This document shows, one piece after another, positions 27,979 to 35,189 of a DNA stretch of 36,369 bases (within the stretch, counting starts at the first letter, position 1; each line of letters begins with the position of its first letter). A model generated the notes under the pieces. That model made no database searches. It saw only the letters and a list, made by a program, of their open reading frames with translations, and was not told where the DNA came from. Position numbers and translations under genes: made by a program. The DNA is from JABDGC01 sp964449835 (GTDB taxonomy: Bacteria > Pseudomonadota > Gammaproteobacteria > DSM-16500), in NCBI GenBank assembly GCA_964449835.1, contig CAYVBZ010000016.1:1-36369 (forward strand). Reading direction: 5' to 3'.

Positions 27979-29304
27979 TTAAATGGCTAAATTCAATAAA
28001 GAAGCATGCTCAGATGAGGGGTAGTGATGATTGGCTTTTTGAGTCCAGGAAAATAAGCCATTATAATCGCTTACGTCATAAACTGTTTTTCTAAGTATGC
28101 TATTAATGATCGTTGCATTTCGCCAGGCAGCCAGGCTAAGGTTAGGATCAGCGATGCCGCGGTTATTTAAAGCAGCATTCTGGAGATAAAGCCGTGTTTG
28201 GCAGGTCTTGGTCCACTCCAGGGAATAGTCTTTGTTTAGGAGCCGCTGCCCACCTGACGTTTTAACAAAGTGGTCGCTGAGAGATTGAATGCACTGCGGA
28301 AGAGTTTCTTCATAGCCCGTGCATAGTATAACAATATCAGCAAAGACCGTCTTGATTTCTTGAACTTCATTATTTTTGAGTTTAAGGCACCATTGATTTT
28401 CTCGTTTAAAAATATCGACCAAGTCAAACCCCGGCAATAATCTGCAGCTATCCTTTCTATCATGTAGATATTTCAGTCGGTACATTTTTTGATAGAGCGA
28501 TTTAAGCAGATTCTGCGAAATGCCGTCACTAAATAGTTTCTGCTTTTTGACTAACGCCAGTCGCTTTTTTTCCGGCAGGGAATAAAAATAATTGCTATAA
28601 GCAGGTGTGAAAAGTTCATTTACAAAAGGGGAATTGTCTAAAGGCAGGAAATTGTCTCTCCTTGAGAGCCAAGTCAGGCACTTCGGCGGGCTAGGCTGAT
28701 CAAGATAAAAGGACATAATTTCAGCGCTGGTCTGTCCACCGCCAACAACAACTATTTCCTTATTTTTTGCGGATAAGGCGCGATTTTTAAACTCGCTGGC
28801 GTGAAACAAACTATTGCTCATTTTATTTCGCGCAAAAGCAGGAATAGATGGACTCTTGCCACAACCAATGACGAGGTGATCGCAGGAAATGGCGTTGTTA
28901 TCGAATTGAATCTGTAATTGATTTTCCTTAAGGAGGACTTCTCGGACTCGCTTATTAAAATGAAGGTGTGGTAATTGCCCAGCAACCCATTGGTAATAGG
29001 CATTGAATTCTTCTCTGGAAACCTGATTAAACTGGGCATTAATAAATTGATAAAGTCGCTTTTTCCTGCGAAGAAAGGAAAGAAATGAGAATGAATTGCT
29101 TGGATCAACCAGCGATACCAAATCTTTAAGATAATGTACTTGCAATTGACTGCCAGGCAATAGCAAGCCGCCATGCCATTCAAATTGTGGCTTTTCGTCA
29201 AAAAAAGCCCTTGAAAGCGAAGATAATGGATGCAGTAAAGCCGCTAGACCTAAGTTAGACGGCCCAATACCGATCCCAAGTAGATTTTTGTGTTCGAGGT
29301 GCAT
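27979..29304 (-). CDS. L-lysine N6-monooxygenase (IucD family; Spb38/Tri28-like)
   Basis: 441-residue flavin N-hydroxylase. FAD motif GIGIGPSNLGLAALL at residues 10-24, conserved GSQLQVHYLKDLVSLVDPSNSF, NADPH motif VVVGGGQTSAEI around 186-195, active-site stretch SPFVNELFTPAYSNYFYSL, and the closing LCTGYE motif are all in place. The family hydroxylates the side-chain amine of lysine or ornithine with O2 and NADPH; in hydrazine-forming clusters it supplies N6-hydroxylysine. Lysine rather than ornithine is chosen from IucD-like sequence and from the partner enzymes. It is the first gene of a four-gene operon. Its own ribosome site is weak (GGA eight bases before ATG 29304). Confidence 0.88.
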   Translation of the reverse strand: MHLEHKNLLGIGIGPSNLGLAALLHPLSSLSRAFFDEKPQFEWHGGLLLPGSQLQVHYLKDLVSLVDPSNSFSFLSFLRRKKRLYQFINAQFNQVSREEFNAYYQWVAGQLPHLHFNKRVREVLLKENQLQIQFDNNAISCDHLVIGCGKSPSIPAFARNKMSNSLFHASEFKNRALSAKNKEIVVVGGGQTSAEIMSFYLDQPSPPKCLTWLSRRDNFLPLDNSPFVNELFTPAYSNYFYSLPEKKRLALVKKQKLFSDGISQNLLKSLYQKMYRLKYLHDRKDSCRLLPGFDLVDIFKRENQWCLKLKNNEVQEIKTVFADIVILCTGYEETLPQCIQSLSDHFVKTSGGQRLLNKDYSLEWTKTCQTRLYLQNAALNNRGIADPNLSLAAWRNATIINSILRKTVYDVSDYNGLFSWTQKANHHYPSSEHASLLNLAI

Positions 29305-29354
29305 AGTTTTATCCGTGGTTTTGTAGTTAGCAAGAAGGAGTGAAAAAAAATTGA

Positions 29355-29396
29355 TCAGCGCGTGTTGAAGAAACTGAATGAATGAAGGCTGGACAT
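29355..29396 (-). CDS. Possible 13-residue leader peptide before the lysine monooxygenase gene
   Basis: ATG at 29394-29396 has a near-perfect Shine-Dalgarno AGGAGGA (29404-29410) seven bases upstream, much better than that of the following gene. The frame reads MSSLHSFSFFNTR and stops at 29355-29357. It is rich in Ser and Phe, not in lysine or glycine. A run of eight T (minus strand) follows the stop, without a strong hairpin. It could be a regulatory uORF or chance. Confidence 0.35.
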   Translation of the reverse strand: MSSLHSFSFFNTR

Positions 29397-29411
29397 AAGA
29401 GATTCCTCCTC

Positions 29412-29449
29412 AAGTTAAAACTTATATTAAAATTTGTCAATAGTGTCGT
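29412..29449 (-). promoter_or_regulatory. Promoter candidates for the hydrazine operon
   Basis: Two overlapping sigma70-like choices on the minus strand: ACGACA (29444-29449) with TATAAG (29421-29426), 17 bp apart; and TTGACA (29435-29440) with TAACTT (29412-29417), 17 bp apart. Only the first would leave the strong Shine-Dalgarno of the short leader frame within the transcript. Confidence 0.4.
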
Positions 29450-29725
29450 ATCAAAGTTATTGCAGATTGGATCGTTTCATTATTCTTAGCCACGTTTTGT
29501 TGATAAAACGCCTTATGATGCACGAAACTTAAATAAAAAATGGACAACCCGACCCACAACCGACCCACAACCAATTGACTGATAATTTTTATTATGAAAC
29601 AATGAAAAAACTAGAGTTCAAGAGGCTCTAAGTGTGATTTTTCAGTTTATAAAGCACGCTCATTTTTAAATTCATTCTTAAAGCTCCCACATACGGAAAA
29701 GAACGCTTAAAGGCAGGAGAAATTT

Positions 29726-30919
29726 ATGAAGAGAAAAGAGCGGATCTTTATTATTTTTTCTTTGACCTTTCTATCCTTCACCAGTGTATTGCCCATTGAT
29801 GGATACACGCCCGCCCTGCTGTACATTAAAAACGATTTCCAAATCCCCGACCATCACTTGCAGTTAACGCTGAGCCTTTTCATGTTAACCATGGGGCTGG
29901 GACAACTCCTGTTCGGGCCCTTATCCGATCTTTATGGCCGCCGCAAAATCGCTTTCATTTCCATTTTTTTATTTGAGTGCGGCTCTTTTCTTTATATGTA
30001 TGCCGCAAATTATCCAGAGCTGCTTTTATCCCGCTTTATCCAAGGTGCAGGCGCGGCGGGGCTAAATGTGCTCGGCATAACCGTCGTGCGCGACCTATAC
30101 AAGAACGCGGATAAAATAGCAAGGGCAATCGGATATATTAGCGCCGGTGTTGCTTTTTCACCGACTTTGGCTCCTTTGCTACAAGGATATCTTGCCTCTT
30201 CTTTTGGCTGGCAAGCCACAGGCCCTTTGTTTTGGATAAGCGGGATTCTTGCCGCTTTCATTGCTTATGGATGGCTACCCGAAACACTCCCTCCAGAAAA
30301 GCGCGGCAAGCCGGATCTATCTGTTTATAAAACTATTATACTCGACCCGTATTTTCTTTTTTATAGTTTGATAAGCGCCATCAGTTTAACATTCGCCTTT
30401 ATTTTTAGCTCAGTTTCTGCCCTTGTTTTCATCCGCTTACTGGGGCAATCCACTCAAATCTACGCTTTTTATTATACCGGGTATGGCTTTATTTGCCTGG
30501 CCAGCAACTTTTTTGCTGGTTATCTTGCTTCAAAAATCCACATTGATAGAGTGATTCACTATGGCTTTTTAATCGCCATAGTGAACTCTGTTGGAATGCT
30601 TGCTTGGAATTATGCAGAAGGTCTTTCTATCTCAAGTTTTTACATCCCGATGATGGGAATCATTTTTGGCAGCGTATTCACTCATGTGGCCAGTATCAGC
30701 GGCGCCATTGAAAAATTTGGAAAAAACGCCGGCACCGCGGTCGCGCTGAATACAGCCTTCCGGTTCGCTTTTATATCGCTTATCGGCATGTTCGTCGTCC
30801 AACAAGATATTCACGCTATTTTCCCGGTAAATCTTTTTCTCCTTTTATTAAGCTTAGCGGGGACCTGCGTTTTTTTATGGAAAAATAAGAAGCTTGGGTC
30901 AAATAAGAGGTATAACTAG
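29726..30919 (+). CDS. Bcr/CflA-type MFS multidrug exporter
   Basis: 397 residues, 12 helices. SVLPIDGYTPALLYIKNDF in helix 1, GLGQLLFGPLSDLYGRRK after helix 2, RFIQGAGAAG in helix 4 and PTLAPLLQGYLASSFGWQ in helix 5 are the Bcr/CflA pattern for drug:H+ antiport. A good ribosome site (AGGCAGGAG) precedes ATG 29726. It is divergent from the hydrazine operon with a shared promoter region, so it may give self-protection or export the finished product. Its GC content looks somewhat higher than its neighbours, a hint of separate origin. Confidence 0.88.
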   Translation: MKRKERIFIIFSLTFLSFTSVLPIDGYTPALLYIKNDFQIPDHHLQLTLSLFMLTMGLGQLLFGPLSDLYGRRKIAFISIFLFECGSFLYMYAANYPELLLSRFIQGAGAAGLNVLGITVVRDLYKNADKIARAIGYISAGVAFSPTLAPLLQGYLASSFGWQATGPLFWISGILAAFIAYGWLPETLPPEKRGKPDLSVYKTIILDPYFLFYSLISAISLTFAFIFSSVSALVFIRLLGQSTQIYAFYYTGYGFICLASNFFAGYLASKIHIDRVIHYGFLIAIVNSVGMLAWNYAEGLSISSFYIPMMGIIFGSVFTHVASISGAIEKFGKNAGTAVALNTAFRFAFISLIGMFVVQQDIHAIFPVNLFLLLLSLAGTCVFLWKNKKLGSNKRYN

Positions 30920-30942
30920 AGAACCGCATCAATCACTATCGG

Positions 30943-31077
30943 TATTGTTGGGATTTGCATGAACTGAAAGGCAACCGCAAGGGCACATGGAGTGTTGCTG
31001 TACGGAAAAATTGGAAGATTACTTTTCGATTTGAAAATGCCAATGTCTATAATGTAGATTTGGAGGATTATCACTAA
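30943..31077 (+). pseudogene. HigB toxin remnant (5' end lost)
   Basis: A frame ending at TAA 31075-31077 reads DLHELKGNRKGTWSVAVRK, then NWKITFRFENANVYNVDLEDYH. This is the C-terminal half of a RelE/HigB-type toxin, which normally has ~90 residues. Upstream of DLHELKG the frame runs through unrelated sequence and into a stop (30913-30915) with no suitable start. The stop overlaps the higA start by one base, as in intact higBA operons. The toxin is therefore probably inactive. Confidence 0.75.
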
Positions 31078-31376
31078 TGAGTATTAGAGCAAAGAACCGA
31101 AGACCTACCCATCCTGGGGCGATACTGAGAGAAGATATTTTGCCATCCCTCGGTATTTCGCAGACAGAATTGGCCGATAAGCTGGGCGTGTCACGCCGCA
31201 CTGTGTCTCAAATTATACATATGCAACGCCCTCTCATGACTGATATGGCGCTTAGACTGGCTTATTTTTTAGGAACCACGCCGGAAAGCTGGTTGAACAT
31301 GCAACTGGCCCTTGATGTTTGGGAGCTGAGGCAGAAGAACGCTCGTAAGTATGAAAAAATTGAGCAGGCAGCGTAG
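31077..31376 (+). CDS. higA: HigA-type antitoxin, XRE family
   Basis: 99 residues. RPTHPGAILREDILPSLGIS, the helix-turn-helix ISQTELADKLGVSRRTVSQII and FLGTTPESWLNMQLALDVWEL are classic HigA/VapI antitoxin features. It normally binds HigB and its own promoter. The toxin gene in front is truncated, so this is an orphan antitoxin; it could still repress or neutralise related toxins elsewhere. Confidence 0.9.
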   Translation: MSIRAKNRRPTHPGAILREDILPSLGISQTELADKLGVSRRTVSQIIHMQRPLMTDMALRLAYFLGTTPESWLNMQLALDVWELRQKNARKYEKIEQAA

Positions 31377-31675
31377 CTTCTTTTACGATGGTTTAAATTG
31401 ATCGGGATGTTCTTTTTTATATTTTTGAAAACGTGTGTATACCGCTTCCGTTGCATTTTCCGCACTGCTAGGTACATAATTATCAATTTTGAATTGATTG
31501 GTAGCGTTGGTTTTCCTGTGTCATCTGCTGAGGCTGGTGTGAATGGTTTGATGGACTCCCCCTTTCGTTCTGGCCTTGCGGGTGGCCTTGCGGCTGAGCA
31601 GATCATTTATGACTTTGCAGGAATTAGCTCATGCCAGCGAGAGGGAAGTGTGAATGGCGGCGATAGAGCGCAGGC
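31377..31675 (-). pseudogene. Degraded region with a C-terminal gene fragment
   Basis: About 300 bp without an intact gene. On the minus strand, from ~31520 down to a TAA at 31383-31385, a frame reads KIDNYVPSSAENATEAVYT followed by RFQKYKKEHPDQFKPS. It is protein-like but bounded upstream by a stop and has no start. I do not recognise the parent family. The plus-strand frame 31398-31679 has no family features and is likely chance. Confidence 0.35.
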
Positions 31676-32017
31676 TTAGCTAGAAAATTCTTCAAAAGCT
31701 TTTAGAGCTTCAGCGGCATACATCAATGAGGGCCCGCCACCCATATAGATAGCCATAGCCAACATTTCTAAAAGTTCTTGCCTTGATGCTCCGAGCTTCA
31801 CTAAAGCCTGAGCATGAAAGCCGATACAGCCATCACATCGCGCTGCCACGCCAAGTGCTAAGGCAATCAATTCCTTGGTTTTTTTATCGAGAACGCCTTC
31901 ATGCAAAGCAGCTTGAGAAAGATTGCTAAAGCCGGTCATAACATCCGGAATTTCTTGTCGCAACTTGGCTAAATAGCTGGATATTTCCTTGGTTACTTCT
32001 TTGTAGAGCTTCGTCAT
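31676..32017 (-). CDS. Carboxymuconolactone decarboxylase / AhpD-like family protein
   Basis: 113 residues, one CMD domain. KTKELIALALGVAARCDGCIGFHAQALVKLGAS contains the CxxCxxxH motif (Cys61, Cys64, His68) that makes AhpD-like proteins active as thiol peroxidase partners. The rest (QELLEMLAMAIYMGGGPSLMYA) is typical of the short single-domain CMD family. Stand-alone gene with an AGGCAG ribosome site. Specific substrate unknown; a redox role is likely given the CxxC. Confidence 0.88.
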   Translation of the reverse strand: MTKLYKEVTKEISSYLAKLRQEIPDVMTGFSNLSQAALHEGVLDKKTKELIALALGVAARCDGCIGFHAQALVKLGASRQELLEMLAMAIYMGGGPSLMYAAEALKAFEEFSS

Positions 32018-32212
32018 AAGTCTGCCTATTTTATAAAATTTATTTAACCGAAGAAATTATATCATTTGAGATTGGTATGAGCTATGCAAGCATCTTGAAA
32101 ACCATCTCTATCGAAGATTCCTATTATGGGCATAAATTAATCTATTGCAATGGCTTGATTTAAACAATAGCATGATTAAAATATAGAAATGTTATTAACT
32201 AAGGATAGGTTT

Positions 32213-32686
32213 ATGATGATGTTAAAAGGATTTAAAAGAAAATTATTAGCGCTTATTTTAATGCAATTTCTTCTTAATGGCTTACTGTTGGCCGACCCCG
32301 TCTCATCCCAAGCTAAAGTAACAAGTCAAATATTTGATAAGGTCAAACAAAATGACAACTGGAAATTAGCATTTTTAACAGCCAAATAAGCTCAAATTCT
32401 TTTTATGAGCAATTCGCCAGCGACAAATCAAAAAAATGAGATTGCGGCGGAAACACACAAATTTGACCAGATTATTTTTGTGGTTGAAGGGGATGGAAAA
32501 GCAATTTTAGGTGGTAAGGAAACCACAGTTAAACCAGGTGATTTAATTTTTATACCTCAAGGTCTAAATCATAATGTTGTAAATCTTAATGCAAAGAAGC
32601 CGCTTAAAATATTAAGTGTGTATTCGTCAACAGATATACCCGCCAACGCAATTTATAAAAAAAAGACTGATGTGCCGCAAGACTAA
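32213..32686 (+). pseudogene. Exported cupin protein gene with an in-frame stop
   Basis: The reading frame runs from ATG 32213 (AAGGA site upstream) to TAA 32684-32686 but is broken by TAA at 32387-32389. Before it: a signal-like N-terminus and NDNWKLAFLTAK. After it, same frame: AQILFMSNSPATNQKNEIA, ETHKFDQIIFVVEGDGKAIL, KPGDLIFIPQGLNHNVVNL, a cupin-2 domain. Related proteins read straight through this point with a sequence like GKHAQIVFM, so a single base change probably made the stop. Reinitiation at ATG 32405 could still make most of the cupin, but without the signal peptide and the strand before it. Confidence 0.75.
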
Positions 32687-32924
32687 CAACAGAGAAAAAA
32701 TTGTCCTGACCTTATTGAGGTTAAAGGAATAAAAAATGAATAAAATAAGCAAGATTTTTTTGGGGTGGATCCTTAAGGGTGCGGTTTGACAAGAAGTTCA
32801 GGTAAATACTGGCTTTGCCGCCAATAAGGGCTACGATGACCTACCGCCGTTACGCCCGTTAGTTCTTTGATAATCGCTTTAGTCGATATAGGGATTTTAA
32901 TAAGCTTTGTTGTCATGACCCATC
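32687..32924. other. Gene-poor stretch with two short frames
   Basis: Plus strand 32736-32789 codes 17 residues (MNKISKIFLGWILKGAV) after AAAGG; it looks like the start of a lost membrane or exported protein. Minus strand 32773-32916 codes 47 residues starting MTTKLIKIPISTKAII and containing VGHRSPYWRQSQYLPELL, with AGGATGGG before its ATG. I recognise neither, and they overlap. The second directly follows the truncated phosphoesterase frame and could be a real small gene. Confidence 0.3.
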
Positions 32925-32990
32925 CTAATTTTTCATTTTGATAATATCTAGATTGCCGTGGGTATCGCTTAACAATAAAATTTTTTTCAT
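32925..32990 (-). pseudogene. Truncated YfcE/MJ0936-type metallophosphoesterase
   Basis: Starts at ATG 32988-32990 within the stop of AbiEii (ATGA overlap) and reads MKKILLLSDTHGNLDIIK before stopping at TAG 32925-32927. LLLSDTHGN is the first metal-binding motif of calcineurin-like phosphoesterases of ~160 residues. Only 21 residues remain, so it is a leftover of a longer gene once joined to the toxin-antitoxin operon. Confidence 0.6.
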
Positions 32991-33832
32991 ATAATCAGCG
33001 CCTGTCTTAACATCCTTTTTACTGCACGATAAACCTGATCAAACTCCGGCAAGGTGGTCATCTGTGTTGAAAGTCGTTTTTCCCATGTGATCTTAAGCCG
33101 AGCTTCTTTTTTGTCTAATTCGTCACGGACTTCTGCAAGGTTTTTGCAGCGATGAGCTAATTTTTCACCTATTCCTTCCAAGCAAGCAGTCAGGTCAACT
33201 TTATTGCTTTGTTCTGTTAAATACCAAAGATCATATAAATCACGAGGCTCCGTTCTGGCTCTGTCAAGAAGTGCCACTGTTTTTTCAATTGCTATTTCTA
33301 GCAGAGAATAGACTTTTATTTTTTCGCCTTCAGGAAGATCACTAAATTCATCATGACTTTTGAGTACGGCGAGCTCTGCAGGCAGAAAAATAATTTTCTC
33401 GCTGATTGTCACATCAACTTTAATTTCTTTTATTGTTGAAGCAACAGGAAGAGGGCCTTCATAGTTGAGATAAAAAGTGTAACAATTTTGATGTGATTTG
33501 TTGTCTGGCCGTGAAAATCGAAATGTGATATTTGAGGCTTTTTTTACTTCAGCATAAACCGGCTCCAATTGGCTTTTTAATTCTTCAAATGAAAGAGGTT
33601 CCAAAAAAGTAAAATCAAGGTCTTCTGAAAATCGATATACTGGAAAATGGCATCTTCGTAGAGCTGTTCCACCTTTAAAAGCAAGCTTATTACGAAGAGA
33701 AGTGCGTGCTAGTCCCACTAAAAGCCAGGCAATGCAGTAGTCTCTTTCTAGAATATTTTCTGGAATACGTCTGCCACCCTGTTCTTGTAATAATCGATTT
33801 GAAAGTTTTGAAATTTGGCTTTGTGGAATCAT
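32987..33832 (-). CDS. abiEii: AbiEii-type nucleotidyltransferase toxin (AbiE system 2)
   Basis: 281 residues from ATG 33832; the frame opens 60 bp earlier but that part overlaps the antitoxin gene. The signature LAFKGGTALRRCHFPVYRFSEDLDFT is complete, followed by VDVTISEKIIF, a conserved Lys in LLEIAIEKTVAL, and RTEPRDLYDLWYL. It is clearly diverged from the toxin at 17470-18345. The antitoxin gene stops 2 bp before its start. The stop overlaps the truncated phosphoesterase. Confidence 0.9.
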   Translation of the reverse strand: MIPQSQISKLSNRLLQEQGGRRIPENILERDYCIAWLLVGLARTSLRNKLAFKGGTALRRCHFPVYRFSEDLDFTFLEPLSFEELKSQLEPVYAEVKKASNITFRFSRPDNKSHQNCYTFYLNYEGPLPVASTIKEIKVDVTISEKIIFLPAELAVLKSHDEFSDLPEGEKIKVYSLLEIAIEKTVALLDRARTEPRDLYDLWYLTEQSNKVDLTACLEGIGEKLAHRCKNLAEVRDELDKKEARLKITWEKRLSTQMTTLPEFDQVYRAVKRMLRQALII

Positions 33833-33834
33833 GA

Positions 33835-34689
33835 TTATGTTTTTCCTATCGTTAGCAATTCTTCTTCTGGAATATTGAGTCTGAGTCGCCACTTGGCTAT
33901 ATGTTTACCTTCCGCAGGCATATCGGGGTCGAGCAGGTGGTAAGTCTGAGTTAACATCTTCCTTACTCGCTCCCAATGCTGAGGTGTGCCAATCTTATAT
34001 AGTTCCATTAAATATCCTAGCCTTCGAGTAACCGCGCCTACATTTAATTTTTTGGCATACTCAATAAGCTTATGTGGATCAACAGAGTCCTGTTTTATAG
34101 TGAATCCTTTAGCAACCTCGGATATGCCGCCACAATATGCTGGTTGTTTTAAGCCATCCAGTAAGGTGCGTTCTAAGTCGCTTACTCTTACTTTCTCATT
34201 TTTATCGACCCAAACCTCTGTTAGACCGAAGAGGTCTTTCGCTTTGCAGCGAATAAACAGAAATTCTGTGCTTTGTATAGTCCTTGAGCGCAACATTCTA
34301 GGGGAGCTGACGTAAACAATGAATTGTGGCTGAGTCACCATTTGATGTAAATCAAAGGCTGAGCCATGAGAAATATAATATTCATTTATTGTGCCTGAAC
34401 GCGTATGAACCATTAGCTCGCGTGCGACAATATAAGGGTTGCCTAAGTATTCTTTTTCAAAGCCCAGTTCAAATGGAATAATACGAAATGTACCAGGCTT
34501 TAGCCGCGTTATCACTTTGTGTTTGATAAGTTGTGTAAGCACACTGGCTGCCGGAGCACGGCCTTTTAATATTTCCTTTGCCTCATCGAAATGAAATATT
34601 GGCCGATTTCGGCTGTATAAAGTAGCAATCAGGTGGGCAGCTAACCCGCCTAAAGATTTCAATTGATAGTTATTATATTTTTTGTGCAT
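33835..34689 (-). CDS. abiEi: AbiEi-type antitoxin (AbiE system 2)
   Basis: 284 residues from ATG 34689, which has AAAAGG seven bases upstream; the frame extends to 34752 but without a site. It has an N-terminal winged helix (FHFDEAKEIL...ASVLTQLIKHKVITRLKPGTFRI), the AbiEi core EYYISHGSAFDLHQMVTQPQFIVYVSS, and VSDLERTLLDGLKQPAYCGG. This is the longer AbiEi type. A 6-bp palindrome lies right beside an extended -10 in its promoter, fitting autorepression. Confidence 0.88.
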   Translation of the reverse strand: MHKKYNNYQLKSLGGLAAHLIATLYSRNRPIFHFDEAKEILKGRAPAASVLTQLIKHKVITRLKPGTFRIIPFELGFEKEYLGNPYIVARELMVHTRSGTINEYYISHGSAFDLHQMVTQPQFIVYVSSPRMLRSRTIQSTEFLFIRCKAKDLFGLTEVWVDKNEKVRVSDLERTLLDGLKQPAYCGGISEVAKGFTIKQDSVDPHKLIEYAKKLNVGAVTRRLGYLMELYKIGTPQHWERVRKMLTQTYHLLDPDMPAEGKHIAKWRLRLNIPEEELLTIGKT

Positions 34690-34722
34690 AATATACCTTT
34701 TAAATATATATATTGCACTTAT

Positions 34723-34741
34723 ATTATAACATACTGTATGT
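34723..34741 (-). promoter_or_regulatory. Promoter and palindrome of AbiE system 2
   Basis: On the minus strand TGTTATAAT gives an extended -10 (TATAAT at 34723-34728). Directly upstream is ACATAC-T-GTATGT (34729-34741), a perfect palindrome within the -10/-35 spacer. The ATG of the antitoxin is ~34 bases downstream of the -10. Confidence 0.5.
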
Positions 34742-35189
34742 GAATTACACAACTCTTGGGTGCGGGGGCTTTAATTCACGAGCTAAAAAGGAGCGAAAAT
34801 GAATAACCCGATAGATGCGAAGATTTTGGAAATCAAAGAAAATGACCCAATATTGCGAGCAGAGTTGATTTTAATAGCGTAATACCCGCACTTTTTTGGG
34901 ATTGGCAAACGCCGTCCTCACAAAGACCCTCCTCGCAGGCGTAGGCAGGTTTGGAATTTATATAGATTATAGGATGTATTAGCCCCTCTCTTGTGTAGCT
35001 ACCAACTTCCCCAAATAGGATAGATAATCCCACGCTTTATTGTCATAATTTGATGAAATATATAATTTTTATATTTTAAAAAATAAAAGTGGGACACTAA
35101 AGGGACATTTTAATGTCGAAAACAGGATTATTTGTATAGAAATTAATTATTTTTGGGGTGGAAGTTGGGATTATTTTACAGGAGTATTT
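34742..35189. other. Intergenic region with a short orphan frame
   Basis: About 450 bp. Plus-strand ATG 34799 with a strong AAGGAG site codes 27 residues (MNNPIDAKILEIKENDPILR then AELILIA) and stops at 34880-34882; possibly the first part of a lost gene. The rest is AT-rich, with GGGACA repeated at 35091-35096 and 35101-35106. I see no other gene. Confidence 0.35.

Larger units (their letters stand above)
29305..29725. other. 421-bp divergent intergenic region
   Basis: It separates the hydrazine operon from the divergent exporter. Besides the leader frame and promoters it holds the inverted repeat CGTTTT-GTTGAT-AAAACG (29493-29510), a possible operator, and two tandem copies of CGACCCACAAC (29550-29571). 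I see no other gene. Confidence 0.55.

Noticed and set aside
27979..29304. Lysine hydroxylase as part of an aerobactin-like or legiobactin-like siderophore locus
   Set aside because: No NIS synthetase (IucA/IucC or LbtA type), acetyltransferase or TonB receptor is present, while the cupin-MetRS and saccharopine-dehydrogenase-like partners point to hydrazine formation.
29550..29571. CRISPR-like repeat
   Set aside because: Only two tandem 11-bp units (CGACCCACAAC) with no spacers; no CRISPR array anywhere in the window.
31398..31679. 93-codon plus-strand frame
   Set aside because: Odd composition without family features, overlaps a better minus-strand gene fragment and runs into the CMD gene.
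33833..33892. N-terminal extension of AbiEii 2
   Set aside because: It overlaps the end of the antitoxin gene and is unlike the family; ATG 33832 directly after the antitoxin stop is the natural start.
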